A DNA stretch of 13,136 bases, taken from an uncultured Caulobacterales bacterium. Its GTDB lineage: Bacteria; Pseudomonadota; Alphaproteobacteria; Caulobacterales; Maricaulaceae. The DNA lies in contig CALLME010000282.1 in NCBI GenBank assembly GCA_938007945.1, positions 1 to 13,136 of the forward strand, read 5' to 3'. Below the pieces are notes generated by a model. The model was not told the origin of the DNA. It was given only the letters and a program-made list of their open reading frames with translations, and ran no database searches. Every line of letters begins with the position of its first letter. The first letter of the stretch is position 1. Both the position numbers and the translations under genes were made by a program. Shown here piece by piece: positions 6,015 to 13,136 of this stretch.

Positions 6015-7049
6015 GTGAAGCACTTTATACGTCATATCAATGATTTAGGACTTAAAGCTGTGCCATCTTTTCCCACGACACGAATGCGACGCACTCGCAG
6101 TGCGCCTTGGTCGCGCCGCTTAGTGCGTGAAAACACTTTCACAGCAGATGATTTAATCTGGACGATGATACTCTCAGACGGAGACGCGCCGCGCACGCCT
6201 GTCCCCTCTATGCTGGGCGTAGACCGCGTGAATATTGATGAACTCGTCAAAGACGCAAAACGCGCGCAGGCCCTCGGCATTCCCGCGATTGCTGTTTTTC
6301 CCAATATTAATCCGAAATATAAAGACGCGGCGGGTTCCGAGGCTGCTAATCCAAATGGCATTGTCCCCGTCGCCGTGAAAGCGGTCAAAGACGCCGTGCC
6401 TGACCTTGGCATTATCGTAGATGTCGCGCTCGATCCTTACACGGATCACGGCCATGATGGTCTGCTGCATAAGGGCGAAATCCTGAATGATCCAACGCTT
6501 GACGCGCTGAAAGAGATTGGCGTCATGCTCGCCCGCGCAGGCGCAGATATCGTCGCGCCCTCAGATATGATGGACGGCCGCATTGGCGCGGTGCGCGGCG
6601 CGCTCGACGATGCAGGCTATAGCGACGTGATGATGATGAGTTACGCCGCAAAATATGCGAGCGGCTTTTACGGCCCTTACCGCGACGCCATCGGCTCGGC
6701 CACCGCATTACAAGGCGACAAAGCCACCTACCAAATGGACCCCGCCAATACGGACGAAGCGCTCCGCGAAGTCGCGCTTGATATTGAAGAAGGCGCGGAC
6801 ATGGTTATGGTCAAGCCTGGCATGCCCTATCTAGACATTTGCCGCCGCGTAAAAGATAGCTTCGGCGTCCCGACCTACGCTTTCCAAGTCAGCGGCGAAT
6901 ACGCCATGATTTCCGCCGCCGCCCAAAATGGTTGGCTAGATGAGCAGCGCGTCATTATGGAAAGCCTGATGTGCTTCAAGCGCGCAGGCTGCGACGGCGT
7001 GCTGACATACTTTGCGCCGAAAGTTGCGGCGTGGTTAGCGAAAGGGTAA
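6015..7049 (+). CDS. hemB: Porphobilinogen synthase (5-aminolevulinate dehydratase)
   Basis: The enzyme joins two molecules of 5-aminolevulinate into porphobilinogen, the step directly after HemA. The 344-residue frame shows the N-terminal FPTTRMRR motif (19-26). Its two Schiff-base lysines are Lys213 in SYAAKYASGFYGP and Lys267 in VMVKPGMPYLD. The metal region DVALDPYTDHGHDG (136-149) carries aspartates instead of the cysteines of zinc enzymes, indicating a Mg-dependent type as in Pseudomonas and many alphaproteobacteria. The start is GTG at 6015, directly after an in-frame stop, with a weak CAGG upstream. A second GTG at 6060 with AGGA nine bases before it would give a 329-residue protein beginning MPSFPTTRMRR. 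That fits the family at least as well, so the start is uncertain. The last 15 bases overlap the 3' end of the opposing rhombosortase gene. Confidence 0.95.
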   Translation: MKHFIRHINDLGLKAVPSFPTTRMRRTRSAPWSRRLVRENTFTADDLIWTMILSDGDAPRTPVPSMLGVDRVNIDELVKDAKRAQALGIPAIAVFPNINPKYKDAAGSEAANPNGIVPVAVKAVKDAVPDLGIIVDVALDPYTDHGHDGLLHKGEILNDPTLDALKEIGVMLARAGADIVAPSDMMDGRIGAVRGALDDAGYSDVMMMSYAAKYASGFYGPYRDAIGSATALQGDKATYQMDPANTDEALREVALDIEEGADMVMVKPGMPYLDICRRVKDSFGVPTYAFQVSGEYAMISAAAQNGWLDEQRVIMESLMCFKRAGCDGVLTYFAPKVAAWLAKG

Positions 7050-7067
7050 CGCCGTTACCTTCCGCAA
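7024..7067. terminator. Nested hairpin at the overlapping hemB and rhombosortase 3' ends
   Basis: An inner stem GGTAAC (7045-7050) / GTTACC (7054-7059) with a GCC loop contains the hemB stop codon, and a G-U and an A-U pair can extend it. An outer perfect stem, TTGCGG (7024-7029) / CCGCAA (7062-7067), encloses it. Neither strand has a long U-tract afterwards, so it is at best a non-classical or two-way terminator, or a 3'-end stabiliser. Confidence 0.4.
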
Positions 7068-7646
7068 AGTCAGCAAAACGGCAAAGGCTGTTCCGATGAC
7101 GGCACCATATAAATGAGAATCTACGACGACTGCGTCTCCTGCCATCGCAGCGGTCAGGGGCACAGCGCCGATTATTTGCTCATAGGCCACCTTTCCCCAT
7201 AGCCCCATCAGCACGATAATCTCTTCCCATTTTTGCGTGAGAGTACTTTTGAAGCCATTTTGCGGGATGGATCTAAAAAGCGTGAGTGTAAGCGCTGCGG
7301 CCAACATGCCGTGTAGCACGCCCGACAGTCCCACATAATATGTCGTATCTGCGGAAAACAAATTAAAGCCGATACTTATACTGAGAGGGCAAATAAGTAG
7401 AAAAATTATCCACCTCGCTTCACTCATCACGCGGTAATAGAGCGCCCAAACTCCAAATAGACCCATGAGGTTTAAGCCAACATGACGCCAGCCAATATGA
7501 GTAAAATGCCCCGTCAGCCAGCGATAAACTTCACCGCCATGCTGATATTGCAGCGCTTCGCGGCCCGTATCGCCAAAGACCGCAATGACGATGACAACGA
7601 GGCTTACCGCAAGCGGTAATCGGAATTGGGCGAGAGTCTTTCGCAC
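7035..7646 (-). CDS. rrtA: Rhombosortase (rhomboid-family intramembrane serine protease)
   Basis: The 203-residue inner-membrane protein has about six membrane segments and the rhombosortase pattern. YRWLTGHFTHIGWRHVGLN (41-59) supplies His50, His55 and the oxyanion Asn59. YVGLSGVLHG (104-113) contains the nucleophile Ser108. K-x-A-Y-E-Q (152-157) and VVVDSHLYGA (173-182) follow, with catalytic His178. Rhombosortases cleave proteins carrying a C-terminal GlyGly-CTERM anchor before their secretion or attachment at the surface. No such tail occurs on any protein in this window, so substrates must be encoded elsewhere. The start is GTG at 7646 with only a weak AGG upstream. An in-frame stop lies about nine codons earlier and no ATG is available. 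The 3' end overlaps hemB by 15 bases. The beta-hydroxyacid dehydrogenase gene is upstream on the same strand, with a 42-base gap. Confidence 0.88.
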   Translation of the reverse strand: MRKTLAQFRLPLAVSLVVIVIAVFGDTGREALQYQHGGEVYRWLTGHFTHIGWRHVGLNLMGLFGVWALYYRVMSEARWIIFLLICPLSISIGFNLFSADTTYYVGLSGVLHGMLAAALTLTLFRSIPQNGFKSTLTQKWEEIIVLMGLWGKVAYEQIIGAVPLTAAMAGDAVVVDSHLYGAVIGTAFAVLLTLRKVTALPFR

Positions 7647-7688
7647 GTCGATGAGCCTAAGCCATAAACATTAAATTAGGGCGCTCTC

Positions 7689-8540
7689 TTATGTCAGTCG
7701 CTTGAGCAAGCTTGACGTGTCCCAGCGCTCGCCGCCCATCTCTTGGACTTCGGCGTAATAGCCATCGACTTGCTTTGTTAGCGTCAAATCTGCGCCGATT
7801 GCTTCGCCTGCACGTATCGCAATCCCTAGATCTTTGCGCATCCAATTAACGGCAAACCCAAACTCATATTCACCCTTTGCCATCGTCTCTGCACGGTTGA
7901 GCATTTGCCAACTTTGCGCCGCGCCCTTGCCGATGGCCTCAACAACAAGTGGCACGTCTAGGCCGGCCCGTTGCGCGAAGTTCACGCCTTCGGACAGGCC
8001 CTGCAAAATGCCTGCAATACAAATCTGATTAACCATTTTGGTAAGCTGCCCCGCCCCGCTCTCACCCATCAGAGTTGTGGCTTTGGCATAAGGCTGCATG
8101 AGGGGAACGGCGCGTTTGTAAACGCTCTCGTCTCCGCCGCACATGATGGTGAGTTGGCCGTTCACCGCCCCCGCTTCTCCGCCAGAAATTGGCGCATCCA
8201 GAAAGCCGATGTCTTTGTCTTTGGACATTGCATAAACCTCGCGCGCGCACTCGGCGGAGGCAGTGGTGTGATCGATTAAGAGCGTTTCTGCCGACATATT
8301 TGCGATCGCCTCACCCGCGACGTCTAGCACGTCAGGGCTATCGCCCACGCACATCATGACGGCGTCCGCCCCCGCTACTGCCTCTGCAATCGTGTCAGCC
8401 GCCTGCCCTGCATAATCCCCCGCCCACGCTGTCGCCTTCTCGCCCGTGCGGTTCCAGACTGAGACGTGATGCCCTGCCGCCACGAGGTGCCCCGCCATTG
8501 GATAGCCCATGACCCCTAAGCCCAAAAATGCCAGTTTCAT
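7689..8540 (-). CDS. NAD(P)-dependent beta-hydroxyacid dehydrogenase (3-hydroxyisobutyrate dehydrogenase family)
   Basis: The 283-residue cytoplasmic enzyme should oxidise a 3-hydroxy acid, or reduce the matching semialdehyde, with NAD(P). It shows the N-terminal Rossmann motif FLGLGVMGYPMA (5-16), with Asn30-Arg31 at the end of the second strand, which tends towards NADP use in this family. The substrate-binding DAPISGGEAGAVNGQLTIMCGG (positions 115-136) follows. The catalytic Lys168 lies in KMVNQ, and the conserved K-D-L (236-238) comes late in the helical domain. Candidates include MmsB-type 3-hydroxyisobutyrate, tartronate semialdehyde (GarR) and succinic semialdehyde (GHB) reductases; sequence reading alone does not separate them. 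AGAGG precedes the ATG at 8540. The gene is divergent from an SLC13-type carboxylate permease, which may hint at organic-acid metabolism, but the link is weak. Confidence 0.9.
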   Translation of the reverse strand: MKLAFLGLGVMGYPMAGHLVAAGHHVSVWNRTGEKATAWAGDYAGQAADTIAEAVAGADAVMMCVGDSPDVLDVAGEAIANMSAETLLIDHTTASAECAREVYAMSKDKDIGFLDAPISGGEAGAVNGQLTIMCGGDESVYKRAVPLMQPYAKATTLMGESGAGQLTKMVNQICIAGILQGLSEGVNFAQRAGLDVPLVVEAIGKGAAQSWQMLNRAETMAKGEYEFGFAVNWMRKDLGIAIRAGEAIGADLTLTKQVDGYYAEVQEMGGERWDTSSLLKRLT

Positions 8541-8656
8541 AATCGCCTCTTTATCTTCGCGCTAAATTTTTGTGTGTTTGCAACCTTATCGCTATTCACG
8601 CTCTGTGCAACATGATAGCTTTCTGGCAAGCATATAAACCGAGGACCAAACACCAC

Positions 8657-10504
8657 ATGCAAAACATTGCACCAGAGACAATTGCAATGAGCTGGCAAAT
8701 GTGGGCGACTATGGCATTAGTGACCATCGCCGTTATTCTTTATTTCCGCGAGCGATTCTCGATTGAAGCGATCTCTGTTGGTATCGTCACAGCTTTACTC
8801 GTCTTCTTTCACCTCTTTCCGTTGTCCAATGGAGCCGAGCTTAATAGCGCAAGCCTCCTATCGGGCTTTGCCGCGCCTGCGCTTATTACAATTATGGCGC
8901 TGCTCGTCGTGGGTCAGGGCATGTTTCACACTGGCGCGCTTGAAGGGCCAATTTTGCGGATTAATAATTCGCTCGCCAAGCGGCCCAGACGGACGCTCGC
9001 CGTCGTCTTTGCCCTCGCTTTTGGGGTGTCGATGTTTATGAATAACACGCCTGTCGTCGTGATGTTTATTCCTGTGCTCACCGCTATGGCGGCACGGACG
9101 CGCACAACGGCGTCACGCTATCTTATGCCGCTTAGTTTTATCTGTATCCTTGCGGGTATGACAACGCTAATTGGCTCGTCGACAAACTTACTGGTTAATG
9201 ATGTGCTCCGCCGCTATTCTGGTGAGGGTTTATCATTTTTCACACAGACAGAGCCTGGCCTTATCCTCGCCGCGATTGGCGCGCTTTATATTATTTTCGC
9301 GGCACCGATTCTTCTGCCCAATCGCAGCTCGCTTGAGGATGAAGTCTCTGATGCGGGCCGTCAATATATTGCGCAAATTCGCGTGACGGATAACCATCCT
9401 CTGGAGAACGTCAAACCCGTCGCTGGGCTATATCCTTCGCTTAAGAACGTGACAGTACGTATGGTGCAACGCGGCGAGCATAGCTTCTTGCCGCCGTTCG
9501 AAGAGACACTGCAAAATGGGGACATATTGATTGTGGCCGCCACGCGCGAGCACCTTTCTAAACTCCTCTCCTCTAGCCCGCGCTATCTTGAAGGCATGCT
9601 TAATATTGCTGGCTTCCACGACGAAGGCCGCACAACAGAGAGCTCAGAAGCTATCGTGATTAGTGAAGCCGTCATCGCACCGGGCTCGCGCATGATAGGA
9701 CGCAACATTGAACAGATCGGTTTTCGACGGCAAACAGGATGTCTTGTCTTAGGCATACAACGCCGCTCACGCATGATTAGAAAGCGTATGCTTGATATTC
9801 GCCTAGAAGCGGGTGATGTGCTGCTACTCTTTGGCTATGAAGCGGATATGCGAGAGCTACGAAATAATCGCGATATATTGCTACTCGAATGGTCAACGAC
9901 TGAACTGCCCGATATTCGCAAGTCCCTTTTTGCGCGACTGATTTTTGGCGGCACAATATTGCTTGCGGCGACATCTATTCTACCAATTGAGATTGCGGCG
10001 CTCTGCGGGGCAATTGCTATGATAGCGACGGGGTGCCTCAATATACGTCAAGCGGCGCGCGCGCTTGACATTCGTATATTTCTCCTGATTGGCGCCGCTT
10101 TTGCCATGGGCCTCGCGCTTGAACGCACGGGCGGAGCAAGCTTTATTGCGCAAGAGACTGTCAGCATATTTGCGCCGTTTGGCAATCAAATCCTCATTTC
10201 AGCTATCTTCCTCGTGATAGCTTTAATGACAAATATTCTCTCCAACAGCGCCACGGCGCTAATTTTTGCGCCTATCGCCCTCTCTATTAGCGCGCAGACG
10301 GGGATTGATCCTATGGTGCTTGTCCTGACTGTGATATTTGCGTCAAACTGCTGCTTTGCAACCCCTATTGCATATCAAACAAACCTGCTCGTTATGGCGC
10401 CAGGGCGGTATCAATTTGCAGATTTTGCGAAGTTCGGTATCCCGCTCATGCTTTTGATTTGGATAAGTTATAGCCTCATGCTGCCATTTCTGTTTAATAT
10501 CTAA
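8657..10504 (+). CDS. SLC13/DASS-family permease with two TrkA-C domains
   Basis: The 615-residue inner-membrane protein is likely a secondary transporter for anions such as dicarboxylates or sulfate, driven by Na+ or H+. The N-terminal membrane half holds the DASS ion/substrate motif GSSTN (173-177). The C-terminal half holds the symmetric partner SNSAT (529-533) and the FATPIAYQTN segment (567-576). Between them, roughly residues 240-405, are two TrkA-C (RCK_C) modules ending in NGDILIVAA and AGDVLLLFG strands, as in SLC13 proteins of bacteria and algae. I start it at the ATG at 8657, which has GAGGA at 8641-8645. The open frame extends back to 8570, and an ATG at 8687 is also possible. Bpt follows after 27 bases on the same strand, so the two may be co-transcribed. 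The substrate cannot be named from sequence. Confidence 0.88.
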   Translation: MQNIAPETIAMSWQMWATMALVTIAVILYFRERFSIEAISVGIVTALLVFFHLFPLSNGAELNSASLLSGFAAPALITIMALLVVGQGMFHTGALEGPILRINNSLAKRPRRTLAVVFALAFGVSMFMNNTPVVVMFIPVLTAMAARTRTTASRYLMPLSFICILAGMTTLIGSSTNLLVNDVLRRYSGEGLSFFTQTEPGLILAAIGALYIIFAAPILLPNRSSLEDEVSDAGRQYIAQIRVTDNHPLENVKPVAGLYPSLKNVTVRMVQRGEHSFLPPFEETLQNGDILIVAATREHLSKLLSSSPRYLEGMLNIAGFHDEGRTTESSEAIVISEAVIAPGSRMIGRNIEQIGFRRQTGCLVLGIQRRSRMIRKRMLDIRLEAGDVLLLFGYEADMRELRNNRDILLLEWSTTELPDIRKSLFARLIFGGTILLAATSILPIEIAALCGAIAMIATGCLNIRQAARALDIRIFLLIGAAFAMGLALERTGGASFIAQETVSIFAPFGNQILISAIFLVIALMTNILSNSATALIFAPIALSISAQTGIDPMVLVLTVIFASNCCFATPIAYQTNLLVMAPGRYQFADFAKFGIPLMLLIWISYSLMLPFLFNI

Positions 10505-10531
10505 TTGTGATTATGCCACTATCAGAGACTT

Positions 10532-11260
10532 ATGACGCGTCCATTTGATCCCAACCGATTGCAGTTTTACCTGACAATCCCCTCGCCTTGCCCTTATCTT
10601 GAGGGTCGGATGGAGCGTAAGATTTTCACGCAGTTAGACCCGCTTTCTGGGCCTTATCTCAATAACTATTTGACCCATGCAGGATTTCGGCGTTCGCAAA
10701 ATGTGATTTACCGTCCCGCCTGTGAAGCTTGCCGTGAGTGCAAATCTCTGCGCATTATAGCGAGTGAGTTTGAGCCCTCGAAATCTTTACGCCGCACTAT
10801 GGCGCGCAATTCAGACCTCACGCGCTATGTCGCCGAACCTCTTGCCACATCAGAGCAGTTTGATTTGTTGCAACGCTATCTCCAAAGTCGTCACGCAGGC
10901 GGCGGTATGTCAGACATGGATTTCTACCGTTATGAAATGATGGTTGAACAGTGCGCGTCAGAAACTGAGATTGTCGAATATAGAGACGCCGACTATAAGC
11001 TCATTGCGGCGGTGCTGATTGATGTGCTGGAAGATGGGCTGTCCATGGTTTATAGCTATTTTGACCCTGAGGCGCGCGGGCGCAGCCTCGGTAATTATAT
11101 GATTTTGGATCATTTAGATCGTTGCCAAATGGAGAAATTACCGCATCTTTATCTTGGTTATTGGGTCGATGGCAGCCCGAAGATGAGCTATAAGGCGCGC
11201 TTTCAGCCCTGTGAAATTCTTGGCCCCCATGGTTGGCGTTCGCTTCGGGATGATATTTAA
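10532..11260 (+). CDS. bpt: Aspartate/glutamate leucyltransferase (bacterial N-end rule)
   Basis: The 242-residue cytoplasmic enzyme transfers leucine from Leu-tRNA to proteins with N-terminal Asp or Glu. These then become ClpS/ClpAP substrates. It belongs to the ATE family. The N-terminal domain shows SPCPYLEG (18-25, Cys20) and the cysteine cluster in YRPACEACRECKSLR (60-74: Cys64, Cys67, Cys70), which in ATE enzymes binds a metal or Fe-S centre. The C-terminal GNAT-like domain shows YSYFDPEARGRSLGNYMILD (174-193) and YLGYWVDGSPKMSYKARFQP (207-226). Length is normal for Bpt (about 240-250). The ATG at 10532 has only a weak GAGA upstream and lies 27 bases after the permease stop, which suggests coupling to upstream transcription. 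No clpS or clpA is visible here. Confidence 0.95.
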   Translation: MTRPFDPNRLQFYLTIPSPCPYLEGRMERKIFTQLDPLSGPYLNNYLTHAGFRRSQNVIYRPACEACRECKSLRIIASEFEPSKSLRRTMARNSDLTRYVAEPLATSEQFDLLQRYLQSRHAGGGMSDMDFYRYEMMVEQCASETEIVEYRDADYKLIAAVLIDVLEDGLSMVYSYFDPEARGRSLGNYMILDHLDRCQMEKLPHLYLGYWVDGSPKMSYKARFQPCEILGPHGWRSLRDDI

Positions 11261-11345
11261 ACCACTCTTGCCCTCAACATCTCCGCGCTTATAGTTACGC
11301 CGCAGAGTCGCTTGTTTAATTGCGACCAATTTAAAGGGGATTTGC

Positions 11346-12497
11346 GTGGTCAAACGGCGCGATATTTTAACGGGTGCAGCCGCTGTCGCAACGGGCGGGG
11401 CTGTGCTTGGCGTGCTCGGCAAAGATAAAGCCCCTGGCTCTCATACGCCAAAGCGTAGCGAACTAGGCGCGCCGTCTATTTCAAAAAATCGTCGTCAATT
11501 CCGTCTCGCGACGAGTTGGCCGAAAGACTTCCCTGGCCTAGGGCAAATGCCGAATTATTTCGCGCAAGCTCTTTCGGAGATGAGCGAGGGACGACTTGAA
11601 GTTAAAGTCTATGCAGCGGGCGAACTTGTCGGCGCGCTCGAATGTTTTGACGCGACCTCCACGGGGGCAGCGGATATGTATCACGCAGCAGAATATTATT
11701 GGCAGGGTAAGTCCAAAGGCTTTTCATTTTTCACCGCCGTACCCATGGGCATGACGGCGGCCGAATTAATGGGCTGGATTGACCACGGCGGCGGTCAAGC
11801 GCTCTGGGATGAGCTGTCGGCGCAGTTCAACATCAAGTCGTTTCAAGCCGGCAATACGGGCCACCAAGCAGGCGGTTGGTTCAAACGCCAAATTAATAGC
11901 TTGGAAGATTTCAAGGGCCTTAAAATGCGCACGCCGGGTCTTGCGGGCGAAGTTATGCGCCGCCTCGGCGGCTCGGCTGTCGCCATATCGGGCGGTGAGA
12001 TTTATCAAAGCCTACAAAGCGGCGCGATTGACGCCGCTGAATGGGTCGGGCCGTGGAATGACATCGCCCTCGGCTTTTACCGCGAAGCGCCTTATTATTA
12101 TTCGCCTGGCTTTAGCGAGCCTGGCGCGTCGCTCGCGATTGGGACAAACCTCGACGTCTGGAACAGCCTGTCATCTGCTGACCAAGCCATGATTCAACAT
12201 GCTTGCGCTCATGCTAATGCCTATAGCCTTGGCGAGTATAGCTACCGTAATGGCCTCGCGCTTGAGACCCTCAAGAATGATCACGGTATCGTTCCCGTCG
12301 CCTTCAATGACGAGATTATGGAAACTGTCGGCGCTGTGTGTGAAGACGTTGTGCGCGAGCTCGCCGCGTCTGATCCGATGACAAAGCGCATTTATGATAG
12401 CTATCTTACGGCGCGCAACGCCTCTCGCGGATGGACGGAAATCAGCGACGGCGGCTATATCGCAGCGCGCAAAGTCGCGCTGGATAAACTTTACTAA
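11346..12497 (+). CDS. TRAP transporter substrate-binding protein, DctP family (TakP-like)
   Basis: The 383-residue exported protein captures an organic acid in the periplasm for the TRAP permease encoded next. The N-terminus carries a twin-arginine motif, KRRDIL (Arg4-Arg5), and a hydrophobic stretch to about residue 24. No clear A-x-A cleavage site follows, so it may stay membrane-anchored. The DctP fold is shown by LATSWPKDFPG (54-64), the SLEDFKGLKMRTPGLAGEV segment (185-203) with ligand-binding Arg195, and AAEWVGPWND (230-239), which resembles the 2-oxoacid/lactate binders TakP and TTHA0766. Ligands are likely alpha-keto or hydroxy carboxylates, by family only. The start is GTG at 11346 with a strong AAAGGGGA (11333-11340). 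Its stop overlaps the start of the next gene (TAATG), so translation is probably coupled. Confidence 0.92.
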   Translation: MVKRRDILTGAAAVATGGAVLGVLGKDKAPGSHTPKRSELGAPSISKNRRQFRLATSWPKDFPGLGQMPNYFAQALSEMSEGRLEVKVYAAGELVGALECFDATSTGAADMYHAAEYYWQGKSKGFSFFTAVPMGMTAAELMGWIDHGGGQALWDELSAQFNIKSFQAGNTGHQAGGWFKRQINSLEDFKGLKMRTPGLAGEVMRRLGGSAVAISGGEIYQSLQSGAIDAAEWVGPWNDIALGFYREAPYYYSPGFSEPGASLAIGTNLDVWNSLSSADQAMIQHACAHANAYSLGEYSYRNGLALETLKNDHGIVPVAFNDEIMETVGAVCEDVVRELAASDPMTKRIYDSYLTARNASRGWTEISDGGYIAARKVALDKLY

Positions 12498-13136
12498 TGC
12501 TCGAACTCATCGCAGCGGCGTTAAAAGGCATTGGGTGGGTCAGCCTACCTTTCTTGTTACTGCCGCTCGCCCTGTTAATTTTTCCGAAGTCTAAGACGCT
12601 CGACGGCATATGCCGCGCGCTCATTACCTTATTGGATGACATCTCATATTACATTGGCGAGGTTGCGAAATGGGCGCTTCCCCTCCTCGTTTTATCAGTC
12701 GCAATATCAGTCTTCGCCCTATCCATTTTCGGGCTAAGTTTTACTAAATTATCAGAGAGCGCAGCTTATCTCCATGCGACCGTCATTATGCTGGGCGCCG
12801 CAGCCACATTACTAGCGGGGCAGCACGTGCGGGTGGATATTTTTCATTCACGCATGAGTGCAGCGGCGCGGTCTCGCGTTGACCTCATAGGGTTTTACGC
12901 TTTACTCCTCCCTGTCTGCCTCATCATCATTTGGAACAGTCAAAGCTTTGTCAATTTCAGTTGGCGTATTTTTGAGGGCAGTAATGAGAATGACGGCATT
13001 AAGGGCATATTCCTTTTAAAAACGCTTGTCCCAATTTTTGGCGTTATGATGATTGCGCAAGGGTGCTCAATTGCCCTCCGCGCGGCCATGTGCCTTTTGG
13101 GGAGAGACCGCCCCGCACGACCCGCCCATACGCCGC
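12497..13136 (+). CDS. TRAP transporter small permease, DctQ family (3' end outside the window)
   Basis: The frame opens at the ATG overlapping the dctP stop (TAATG) and stays open for 213 codons to the right edge, so the stop codon lies beyond the window or very near it. The product is an inner-membrane helper subunit that pairs with the large DctM permease, expected just downstream. The DctQ signature is clear: YLHATVIMLGAAATLLAGQHVRVDIF (roughly residues 91-116) with the conserved HVRVD, and KGIFLLKTLVPIFGVMMIAQG (about 168-188). About five hydrophobic segments are visible. The first (around residues 12-29) lies before the usual four-helix core, giving an N-terminal extension of roughly 50 residues. 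The family resembles the TakQ (mannitol/chloroaromatic-type) branch, agreeing with the TakP-like binding protein. Confidence 0.88.
   Translation, partial: MLELIAAALKGIGWVSLPFLLLPLALLIFPKSKTLDGICRALITLLDDISYYIGEVAKWALPLLVLSVAISVFALSIFGLSFTKLSESAAYLHATVIMLGAAATLLAGQHVRVDIFHSRMSAAARSRVDLIGFYALLLPVCLIIIWNSQSFVNFSWRIFEGSNENDGIKGIFLLKTLVPIFGVMMIAQGCSIALRAAMCLLGRDRPARPAHTP

Noticed and set aside
6174..6470. 98-codon minus-strand frame inside hemB, and similar frames inside other genes
   Set aside because: They lie wholly within strongly recognised genes and show no protein motifs of their own.
8633..8638. TATAAA as the -10 for the SLC13-type permease
   Set aside because: No acceptable -35 lies 16-18 bases upstream, and the predicted start would fall inside the ribosome site.

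Overview
The window looks like a chromosomal segment of a marine alphaproteobacterium, most likely in the Hyphomonadaceae/Maricaulales area (Robiginitomaculum/Hellea-like). This placement is an inference. It rests on the C4 (Shemin) 5-aminolevulinate synthase, a Mg-type aspartate-rich HemB, a Bpt-type leucyltransferase, a TakP-like TRAP transporter, an EcfG-type (general stress response) promoter, and moderate base composition. An Na+/H+ antiporter, a secreted beta-glucanase and the TRAP system fit a saltwater, algal-polysaccharide-exposed life. I see no mobile elements, tRNA/rRNA genes, CRISPR arrays or phage genes, and base composition shows no obvious foreign island.

Layout. 1-139: the tail of a PaaI-like hotdog thioesterase. 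227-592: a small secreted protein of unknown function. 646-774 (-): a 42-residue membrane protein. 855-2105: a CPA1/NhaP-type antiporter. 2109-3410 (-): glyA. 3574-4653: a GH16 beta-glucanase lipoprotein. 4657-5907 (-): hemA. 6015-7049: hemB. 7035-7646 (-): a rhombosortase. 7689-8540 (-): a beta-hydroxyacid dehydrogenase. 8657-10504: an SLC13-type permease with TrkA-C domains. 10532-11260: bpt. 11346-12497 and 12497 to the right edge: a TRAP binding protein and its small permease. No stretch of 300 bases lacks a gene. The longest gap is 163 bases, between glyA and the GH16 gene.

Functional links. hemA and hemB sit head to head and encode the first two steps of tetrapyrrole synthesis; glycine, the product of GlyA, is a HemA substrate. 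The TRAP genes form an operon with a 1-base stop/start overlap. The SLC13 permease and bpt may be co-transcribed (27-base gap).

The most interesting signal is between the 42-residue membrane protein and the antiporter. A 7-bp inverted repeat (805-833) creates a perfect EcfG-type promoter, GGAAC-N16-CGTT, on both strands. Each copy is correctly placed to start a short leader for one of the two divergent genes. This predicts that a tiny membrane protein and a cation/proton antiporter are switched on together by the general stress response. Secondary signals are a 12-bp perfect palindrome overlapping the -35 regions of the divergent glyA/GH16 promoters, a hairpin with an SD-like loop in the glyA leader, a nested hairpin at the overlapping hemB/rhombosortase 3' ends, and an orphan rhombosortase.
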